64,000 nucleotides of DNA, taken from assembly GCA_035493895.1 (NCBI GenBank), contig DATJHM010000139.1, positions 1-64,000 on the forward strand, given 5' to 3'. Positions 11,701 through 20,900 of the stretch are shown one piece after another. The notes below the pieces were generated by a model. That model saw nothing but the letters and a program-made list of their open reading frames with translations. It was not told where the DNA came from and did no database searches. The number at the start of each line of letters is the position of its first letter. Within the stretch, counting starts at the first letter, position 1. The DNA is from DATJHM01 sp035493895 (GTDB lineage Bacteria; Chloroflexota; Ktedonobacteria; Ktedonobacterales; Ktedonobacteraceae). Made by a program: the position numbers and the translations under genes.

Positions 11701-11885
11701 CAAAACGTGCGGTGGCAACACCGGAGGCTGCGATACTATCGCTGGACCTATCAAATGCTGCGGAAGAAAGGGAACGCGCAGGCCGGGAGGGAGCACTTTA
11801 CCAGCAGATAGGGAAAGAGCATTGGAGGCAAAGAAGAAAGCAGGCGATTGACCTCTCTCAGCATCCTTCCAAACAAACAGAGTAG
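8748..11885 (+). CDS. Nonribosomal peptide synthetase 2: C-T-C, no adenylation domain
   Basis: I chose the ATG at 8748, which overlaps the previous gene by 11 bases and has GGAG about 7 bases upstream; an in-frame ATG at 8730 is less likely. The protein begins with a condensation domain (about 8770-10090, HHILMDGWS near 9179) whose opening (INPLVPVQQGML) resembles the D-donor (DCL) class. That fits its position after the epimerase of NRPS1. A carrier domain follows (GGHSLLATQ, Ser codon 10266), then a second C domain (about 10440-11780, HHIITDG near 10843) and a charged tail. None of the A-domain motifs (YTSGSTG, YGPTE, YRTGD, NGKVDR) occurs. The carrier must therefore be charged in trans or skipped. 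The last C domain has no partner on this protein and probably serves the Asp module that opens NRPS3. Confidence 0.95.
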   Translation: MMNRKNIEDINPLVPVQQGMLYETIRAPGSGIHIEQSMYTLVGKLEITAFERAWQWGIDRHSILRTGFLWKEHAEPLQVTLRQIHVAPKYQDLRGLSPEEQRVRIKDYFREERARGFELSRPPLMRLTLLQIDEQTSCLIWTFHHILMDGWSFQILLSEIVSYYTALSQGQAFHLKPSRPYSDYIRWLRAQDVSQAEQFWRNTLRGFTQPTMPGRVAQDSAAGMAQERYRTMSAHLLPASETAALQMLARRHHMTLSTILQGVWAILLCRYSGTADVVFGVTVSGRSADVIDIETMVGLYMNTLPLRIQLQDNLSLWSWLETLQRQNIEMCTFEYSSAGQIHQWSDMPGTSLLYESILVVENYPTASAAPGNVGISIVDSTAQGAQTKYMVTLMVAGEAQLDISCVYDTFRLEHASIEHILEHFRLVLSTVAAGRDVPLATLNSLIPGEQIPVVYPPQTIIQTKADSSYDNVYSPIEEIVASVWSEVLGEHNQLDRGSNFFEFGGHSLLATQVTSRLRTVLGIELPLRAIFEAPTIAGFAQQVEQALRRGEGTVLPPLVAGERPETLPLSYAQQRLWFLEQLEPGRAVYLVPAALSISGAIDTHALERSMQTLILRHESLRTTFADIGGEPVQVIQPAGRSHLPIIDLQGLAQAQQVEEKQRLIDQESERPCDLVQGPLLRTSLLRLKRDEHVFLVTFHHIITDGWSDGVFIRELTSLYQAYCAGRPSPLAPLPVQYADYALWQRQWLQGEALQQHLDYWKKQLWRAQPLKLPLDTPRTTLKSHSGATATLRFSAELTRDLAHLSRREGVTLFMVLLSLFQILLSRLSGQTDIVVGTDVANRTQVETEGLIGFFVNLLALRTDLQGNPTFHQVAQQVRAMMLGAYSHQALPFEMVVEQVQAERQGHQDSLVQAIFVLQNMPQEEKEEIAGIRLRPSPAQQTAARFDLAMFATENKHGLWLQAVYRKELFRAETITQLLARFECLAKRAVATPEAAILSLDLSNAAEERERAGREGALYQQIGKEHWRQRRKQAIDLSQHPSKQTE

Positions 11886-11928
11886 GAAAAGGCAATGTAT
11901 ATTTTGCAGGTAAGCAGATATTTTTCTA

Positions 11929-11972
11929 TTTAGAGGTTGAAATTTAGAGATGTTGAAATTTAGAGGTTGAAA
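11929..11972 (+). repeat. Triple tandem leader repeat containing the NRPS3 ribosome binding site
   Basis: Three adjacent copies lie directly before the NRPS3 ATG: TTTAGAGGTTGAAA at 11929-11942, TTTAGAGATGTTGAAA at 11943-11958 and TTTAGAGGTTGAAA at 11959-11972. The last copy supplies AGAGG six bases before the ATG at 11973, so two spare Shine-Dalgarno-like copies sit upstream of it. Confidence 0.85.
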
Positions 11973-14900
11973 ATGCAAAAAAGCAGCTTAAAGGGTTACC
12001 CGCTATCACTACAGCAAAAACGCTTATGGATGCTGCAAGGGGAAGGCCAGGCTCAGTATACACAATGCGCGATATGGCTCCATGGAGATCTGGATGTAGC
12101 GTCGCTCTTACAGGCATTGCAACGTCTTGTGTCCCGTCATGACATTCTGCGCACGGCATTTCACCATATGCCTGGTATGGAGATCCCTGTACAAGCTGTG
12201 ACAGACCAGATGGAGATCCACTGTCCGGTGATTGATGTCACACATCTCGCCCTGTTAGACCCGAGCGCCTATCTTGACGAATACATGGCGAGCTTGCAAA
12301 AAACGATCACTGATATGGAGGCCCATCCTCTCCTGGCCGTAGCATTGCTCTCCTTCTCCTCGGAAAAACATCTTTTCTTGCTCTGTCTGCCTGCTCTTTG
12401 TACCGATGAATACACACTTATACGCATGGTCAGTGAACTGGGTCAGCTCTATGATGCCCCTCTTAACAGATCAGAGTGGGATGAGGAACCATTGCAATAC
12501 GCTGAAGTCGCAGATTGGCAAGAACAGTTGCAGTTAGCGGACGAAGCAGAACCATTACGTGCGTACTGGCACAAGATCAATCTTTCTCAGCTTGAGACCA
12601 TCCGCTTACCTTTTATGCAACAACAATCTCTCCTGACTGCTGGTACCAGGGAAGAAGGGAGCGCATTTACCCTGCATACCCATACTGTCGTCCTTGAGCA
12701 TGAACTTATTCGTCAGATCAGGCAACAGACGCAGCAATCTGCTAGCTCGCTAGAAGCGTGGTTTCTGGCCTGTTGGGAAATTGTTCTCTGGCGCTTGAAT
12801 GGAATGCAAACATCATTGCTGGGGGTTACCTGCAATGGTCGCAATTATGAGGGATTGACAGACGAGCTTTCTAGCGCCCTGGGGCCTCTGGCACGGGTTG
12901 TCCCCCTTGAAATACAGCCTGGACGAGACACGCCTTTTGCGCAAGTGGTCAGAGCGACCAATACGTCTCTTTTAGAAGCGGAGAAATGGCAATTCTATTT
13001 TTCATGGGAAGATCCCGCTCTCAATGCTGCTTCTCTTCCGCACTTTTTCCCCCTTGGCTTTGAATATGTAAAGTGGCCGCAGGTAGTTGCCAGTACCCAC
13101 GTCGATTTTTCTCTCTTCAAGAGTGAATGCACCACGGAAAAAACCTTTCTGAAGTTGAGCGTTGCCCAGATTGGGGAACAGGTACAACTGCGTTTCCAGT
13201 TTGATGTAGCCAGAATATCAGCACATTCGGTCGAGAAATTGGCTTCAGTCTTTCAAACGCTTTTACAAAGTGGGAGCGCACAGCCTCAAGCATCAGTCAA
13301 TACATTAGCGCTGCTAGCGCCGGATGTACAGGAATCGCTCCTCAGCCTGGGTTCTGCTCCTCCTCAGCCTGTTCCTTCACGCAGATTACATCAGCTTTTT
13401 GAGCGGCAGGCTCAGATGCGGCCAGATTATTTAGCAGTCATTGATGGGCAGATACAGTTGACCTATCGGCAGCTAAATGAGCAGGCCAATCAACTGGCCC
13501 GGGTGCTGCGACAGCGTGGGGTTGGTCCTGGTGTCGTGGTAGGTCTCTGCCTCCCTCGCCAGGCATCTATGCTCGTAGGGTTACTTGCTATCCTCAAAGC
13601 TGGTGGGGCCTATCTCCCTCTGGATGCAGGCAATCCTCCGCAGAGGCTGACCCATCAGTTGCAGGAGAGTCAGGTCACCTTGCTCCTGACGCAAGAAATG
13701 GTCTGTCCACCATTGCCAGAATGGAAGGGAAGCTCACTCTGTCTGGAGACGCTGAGCGCAGAGCTTGCTCAGGCCTCCTGCGAGAATCAGCCCACCAGGA
13801 ACGAGGGAGAGGATCTCGCCTATATCATCTACACATCTGGCTCAACTGGCCTCCCCAAAGGGGTTATGATACGGCAGAGCAGCGTGGTCAACTATACGCT
13901 GGCGCTCTGTGAGCAACTGAAAGCAGAACCGGGCTGGCACTATGCGACGGTTTCGACGCTAGCTGCCGATCTGGGCAACACGGCGATCTTCTGTGCGCTG
14001 GCATCGGGAGGGTGCGTACAGGTGCTCGATTATGAGCGCGTCACCTCGGGAGAGGCCATGGCGAGGTGGGCAGAGCAACATCCCATTGATGTGCTCAAGA
14101 TTGTACCCTCGCACCTTTCAGCTTTGTTGGAGAGCGAGCATGCCCGAGTGTTACTGCCACGACGAGCGCTGGTGCTGGGGGGGGAAGCTTTATCGCCACA
14201 ATTAGTCGAGCGCGTACAGCAGATAGGGGGGCGATGTCAGATCTACAATCACTATGGCCCGACTGAGACTGCCATTGGAGTTCTGGTCAACCAGTTGGAG
14301 CCTCTCCGGGCACCTACCACGCAGATGTCCAATGTGCCCTTAGGACGCCCGATAGCCAATACGCAGCTCTATGTGCTGGATCAACAGATGCAACTGCTGC
14401 CTGCGGGCATGGTGGGAGAACTCTATATCGGTGGCGCAGGTGTCGCGCTGGGCTATCAACAACAGGCTGCGCAGACCGCACAACATTTTGTCCCCAACCC
14501 ATATAGTCAACGCGCAGGGGAACGCATCTATCGCACAGGCGATTTTGTGTATTATGGGGAGGATGGGAAGCTTGTCTTTGTGGGAAGAAACGATGGGCAG
14601 GTAAAACTTCGTGGCTATCGCATTGAATTGGGAGAGATTGAAAACGCACTACGCCAGCATCCTCTGGTATGGGACTGCACCGTGCAGTTCCAGGAGCATG
14701 AGCCGGGGGCTCCTCAACTGGTAGGGTATGTGGCAGCACGCACAAGCGTAGGACTGACAGCGCAAACATTACGCGAAGAGCTCAAGAAAAAATTCCCCGA
14801 CTATATGATACCAACTGGTTTTGTGATGCTGAAAGCCCTGCCTCTCACCCCAAACGGGAAATTGGATCGGCAGCAATTGCTTCCGCTGGCATTGACACAA

Positions 14901-17900
14901 GAAAATGCAGCAACCTCGCAGGGAGAGCCTCGCAGTGTGGTCGAGGAGCTGCTGCTGCTGATGTGGAAGGACTTGCTGTCGGTCTCAGCGATTGGGGTGA
15001 ATGACAACTTCTTTGCGCTGGGAGGCCATTCCTTGCTGGCGACGCGAGTCATTGCGCGCTTGCGAGCGCTGTTTCAGGTGGAACTCTCCATCCAGATGCT
15101 CTTCGAGACTCCCACGATTGCTGAATTAGCATCACAGATTGAGCAGATTCTGCGCCAGGGAGCCGGGATTGCGCTCCCCCCGCCGTTACAGGCCAGCGCA
15201 CGCCCGGAAGCCATTCCCCTCTCCTATGCCCAGCAGCGTCTCTGGTTTCTGGAGCAATTGGAGCCGGACAGTACGGCCTATCTGCTCCCCTCAGCCCTGC
15301 ACATCCAGGGCACGGTTATGGTACAGGCATTGAGGCGTAGTGTGGATAGCCTGATCGCGCGCCATGAGAGCTTACGCACGACCTTTGCTGACCAGGGCAC
15401 AGGAGAGCCCGCACAAATCATCCAGCCAGCAGCAAGCGTTCACTTACCGGTGATTGACCTGCAAGGGTTGCCCCAGGAACGACGCATAGAGCAAGCGCGT
15501 CACCTGATCCGCCAGGAAGCCCAACGCGCCTGTGACCTGATACGCGGGCCTCTCTTGCGTATCTCCCTGGTGCGCCTGGAGCCAGAAGAGCATGTGCTCT
15601 TGCTGACCTTGCACCACATTATCACCGATGGCTGGTCCAATAGTGTGTTCGTACGTGAACTGACAAGCCTCTACCGGGCCTATTGTGCAGGAGAGCCCTC
15701 TCCTCTCGCCTCTCTCTCCATTCAATACGCTGACTATGCGCTCTGGCAACGGCAATGGTTGCAAGGGCAGGTGTTAGAGATCCAACTGGACTACTGGCAC
15801 CAGCAACTGGCAGGCAACGAGCCGTTGGCTCTGCCCACCGATCATCCCCGTCCAGCCGTGCAGAGCTATCAAGGGGCAACACAGGAGTGGCAGATACCAC
15901 CAGAGCTGACAGAGAGGTTGCGTACGTTGAGCCAGCAGCAGCATGTGACGCTGTTTATGACGCTGCTGGCGAGCTTCCAGATCTTGCTGCTCCGCTACAG
16001 CGGGCAGCGTGATATCAGTGTGGGCACCCCGATTGCCAATCGTCGGCACGCCGAGATCGAAGAGGTGATCGGCTTCTTTGTCAATACGCTGGTCTTGCGC
16101 ACGGATCTCGCGGGCAATCCGAGCTTTGTCGAGGTATTACAGCGGGTGCGCGAGGTGTGTCTGGAAGCCTATGCCCATCAGGATGTCCCCTTCGAGCAGG
16201 TAGTCGAAGCACTACAACCAGAGCGCGATCTGAGCCGCACCCCGCTCTTTCAGGTCATGTTCGTGCTGCAAAACGCGCCGCAAGCGGAGCAGACCGAAGT
16301 AGCCGGGGTCCAGTTACGCCCGCTCAACGCCGAGAGCATCACCAGTAAATTTGATCTGACGCTAGCCATCGCGGAGACGCCGCAAGGGCTCTCTTGCTCG
16401 CTGGAGTACAGCACCGCTCTCTTTGAGAGCGAAACGATTGGTCGCATGCTCTCGCATTGGCAAAATCTACTAGAAGGAGTGTTGAGCAGTCCGCACCTGC
16501 CGATTGGTGAGCTGCCATTGCTGTCTGGCGAGGAACAAGATCGGATCCTGAGCCAGTGGAACGCCACACAACGAGCGTATCCACAAGCGATGTGCATCCA
16601 TCAGCTCTTTGCGTTGCAGGCAGCCCAAACACCCGACGCGGTCGCCGTGGTCTTTGAAGACGAGCAGATTACCTATGCGGTCCTGGATGAACGTTCTACG
16701 CAACTGATGCACTCCTTACATGCCGCCGGTGTCACTATCGATAGTCCAGTTGGGGTCTATCTTGAGCGCTCGTGCGATCAGCTGATCACGTTTCTCGCTA
16801 TTCTCAAAGCAGAGGGGGCGTATGTGCCGCTGGACCCGTCCTATCCAGCGGAGCGACTGGCCTTCATATTGGCTGACACCGGGGCGCAATTTGTGGTCTC
16901 TCGATCAGCCCTGGCTGCGCATCTGCCTGAACAGCATATCCATATTCTTTGTCTTGATCACTGCGCTGATGAACAGAGCGCTTCCATCCCATTGCCAGCG
17001 CCCGGCAGTGGAAGGTCTCCTGCACAACTGGCCTATATTATGTATACCTCTGGCTCGACGGGCCAGCCAAAGGGGATTGCGATTCCGCATATGGCCGTGG
17101 TCCGCCTGCTGTTCAATAGCAACTATATCGCGTTGGGCACACAGGATTGTGTGGGCTGGGCAGCCGATGCAGCGTTTGATGCAGCCACTTTCGAGATCTG
17201 GGGGGCGTTGTTACATGGGGGACGTCTGGTCATTATCGCTCGCGAGGAAGTGCTAGACCCACATCCCTTTACCCGGCTTTTATATCAGCAGAGGATTACG
17301 ACGCTCTTTTTGACGACCGCTTTGTTCAATCAGCTGGCGCAAGCAGTGCCACATGCCTTTGCGCATATGAAACAGTTACTTTTTGGAGGGGAGGCTGTAG
17401 ATGTGCAATGGGTGGCCACCGTGCTAAAGCATGGAGCGCCTCAACGTTTGTTGCACGTCTATGGTCCGACTGAGAGTACGACATTTGCCACCTGGTATCC
17501 TATCCATCAGGTGGCAAAGCATGCGGTAACGCTACCGATAGGGACCCCGTTGTCGAATACGACGTGCTATATTCTGGATCAATCTCTCCATCCAGTCCCC
17601 ATCGGGGTCGCGGGCGAGCTGTATCTTGGTGGTGATGGGCTGGCACGGGGGTATTGGCGACAGCCTGCCCTGACAGCAGAGCGGTTTGTGCCAGATCCAT
17701 GGAGTCTGCGACCAGGAGCGAGGCTCTATCGGACGGGCGATCTGGCACGCTTTTTGCCTGATGGGAGTATCGAGTATGTGGGGCGCGTGGATCGACAGGT
17801 GAAGATCAGGGGGTATCGCATCGAGCTGGGAGAGATTGAGGCGGCGATAAGGAGTCATCCGGCAGTGCTCGATGCAGTGGTCCTGGCGCGTGAAGATCTG

Positions 17901-20900
17901 CGAGGAGATCGCAGCGGTGCCAGATATCTCGCTGCCTATGTGGTAGCAACAGAGAAGCATTCAGTTCAAGCGATGCGTGAGTTCCTCCGCGAAAAATTGC
18001 CTGCCTATATGATACCCGCATTCTTTGTGCCGCTGGATGTTCTTCCTCTGAACGCAAATGGGAAGGTCGATCGGCGCGCGCTCCCAGACCCTGAGCGTAG
18101 CAGAGAGAACAGCGAGACAGCGTTTGTCGCGCCCCGCACGCGACTGGAAACGGTCCTGACCACAGTCTGGTCGCAAGTGCTGGGCGTGGAACAGGTAGGG
18201 ATTCACGACAATTTCTTTGCTATGGGTGGCGACTCCATTTTAAGTATTCAGGTGGTCAGGCGCGCTAAGCAAGCTGGCTTGCACATAACCCCCAGGCACA
18301 TATTTCAATACCAGTCGATAGCCCAGTTAGCAACCGTCGTCACGCCCGCAGGCGTCTCGCAGGCACAGCAGAGCCTGGTCACCGGGCCGGTTCCTCTCAC
18401 CCCGATCCAGCACTGGTTCTTTGACCGTCACCTCCCTGTCCCTCACCACTTTCATCAGGGGCTCGTGCTGCAAACGCAACAAGCGCTGCTCCCGACCTGG
18501 GTGGAGCAGGCACTGCGACACCTGCTGCTTCATCACGATGCCTTACGCCTGCGCTTTGTCCATAATGTCGAGGCGGAGAACTGGCAGGCAGAACTGGCAG
18601 GCCCACCGAGCCATCCTTTCTTCTACTACATTGATCTTGCAGCGCTCCCTGCTGCCACGCAACGGGAGACAATGGCAACATTGATCGAAGAAGCGCAGAC
18701 CAGCATCGATCTGGCTTCCGGTCAACTCCTGCGCGCCCTCTTCTTTGTCTGTGGGGGAGAGTCTGCGGATCACCTGTTTTTACTGATTCACCATCTGGCC
18801 GTGGATAGTGTTTCCTGGCGCATCCTGGCGGAAGATCTGGAAACCCTATGCAGGCAACAGGCTCAGCAAATCCCTCTGCATTTAGAAGATAAGACGACAT
18901 CCTGGCAGCAATGGGCCCAACAATTGCATCACTATGCGCAAACACCAGCCATCCAGAACACCTCTGATTACTGGCTCGCGCCGCGCCGTCGCACGGTCCC
19001 GCCTCTGCCTGAAGATCTGCCTGGTGGCATCAATACGATAGTGAGCAGTGAGGTGATCAGTGTTTCGCTGTCTGCCGAGCAGACGCAAGCGCTTTTGCGG
19101 GATGTGCCTCCGGTCTACCATACCCAGATCAATGAAGTATTATTAACGGCGTTAGTGCAGGCATTTGCGCTCTGGACAGGGCAATCGCGTTTGCTACTCG
19201 ATCTGGAAGGGCATGGTCGAGAAGAGATCGCGGACGAGACGATAGATCTTTCGCGTACCGTCGGGTGGTTCACTACTATCTACCCGCTACTACTCGAGAT
19301 TGAGCCGCAAATGGAGCCGGGAACGGCCCTCAAAGCAGTCAAAGAGCAGATGCGTCAGATCCCCCACCGGGGTTTCAGTTATGGGCTGCGGCGTTACCTG
19401 AGCAACGATCCTGCTTACCACGTAGACGACGCCAATATTCCTCGGGCGCAGGTGCTCTTTAACAATTTCGGGCAAATGGAAGCCACAGCGTATGAGCATA
19501 CCATGTTCCTTCCAGCACCTATTTCGGCAGGATCACTGCATAGTGAGCAAGAGCCACGCAGCCACCTGCTCGATATTACAGGACAGATTGTGGGTGGGAC
19601 GTTGCGTGTTGCCTGGCGGTATAGCCGACATATTCATCGACGCGAGACAATTCAGCAGCTCGCACAGTCGTTCATTGCGAACCTGCAAACGCTGATTGCC
19701 CATTGCCAGGCTCGTGACGTATCGGAGCATACCCCCTCCGATTTTCCGCTGGCTGCCCTCAATCAACTGCAACTCGATACCCTGACCCGGCAGCTTGTCC
19801 TATCCAGCCAGGACCGTGTACAGCCACAGATCGAGGATATCTATCCGCTGTCTCCGATGCAGGCGGGGTTGTTATTCCACAGTCTCTATGCACCTGCATC
19901 GCCGGTCTATTGTGTCTATCTCAACTGGACGCTGCAAGGCTCCTTCCATGCGGAAGCCTGGCAGTGGGCCTGGCAGCAGGTTGTCAATCGGCATCCTATC
20001 TTGCGGACCGCATTTATCTGGCAAGGCCTGGACGAGCCTGTACAGGTCGTCTGTACACAGGTAACCGTTCCCTGGCGCATCTATGATTGGCGTGCTTTCT
20101 CGGATCAGGAGCGTCGCCAGCAGATAGAAGCGCTCCGTCAGCAGGAGGAACATACCGGCTTTGACTTACAGGTGGCACCGCTGGTACGGCTCTCACTGAT
20201 CCGCCTGGAAGAAGACAGGTATGAAATACATTTTGCCATGCACCACCTGTTGCTCGATGGCTGGTCGCAAGCCCTGATTATAGGCGAAGTCCAGGCTTAC
20301 TATCAGGCCTTCAGTCAGGGGAAAACGCTCGCATTGCCCTCTGCGCGACCGTACCGTGATTATATTGCCTGGTTGCAGCAACAGAATATGACACAGGCGG
20401 AACTGTTCTGGCAGCGCTATCTACAGGGTTTTACGGAGCCAACGCGACTGGCCATTGACCGGCAACCATATGGAAATCGCAGTCAGGCCAATCGCATTGT
20501 AGCAGTAACGCAGCGCATCTTACCGCAAGAGATAACGGTTGCTCTTCAGGATATAGGCAAGCAGTACCGACTGACACTGAATACCATACTCCAGGGCGTA
20601 TGGGCGCTCCTGCTCTCACGCTATAGCGGCGAAACAGATGTGCTCTTTGGGGCAACGGTGGCAGGTCGACCAACCGACCTCAGCGGGATAGAAACGATGG
20701 TTGGCCTCTTCATCAATACGTTGCCAGTACGCGTACGTATAGAACACGAATCGTCGCTGGTCTCCTGGCTCGCTCAACTCCAGGAGCAACAGGCGGAAGT
20801 GCGTCACTATGAATATACGCCGCTCGTCGCTATCCAACAATGGAGTGAACTGGCTAACAAGCAAACGCTTTTCGAGAGCTTGCTACTGTTCCAAAATTAT

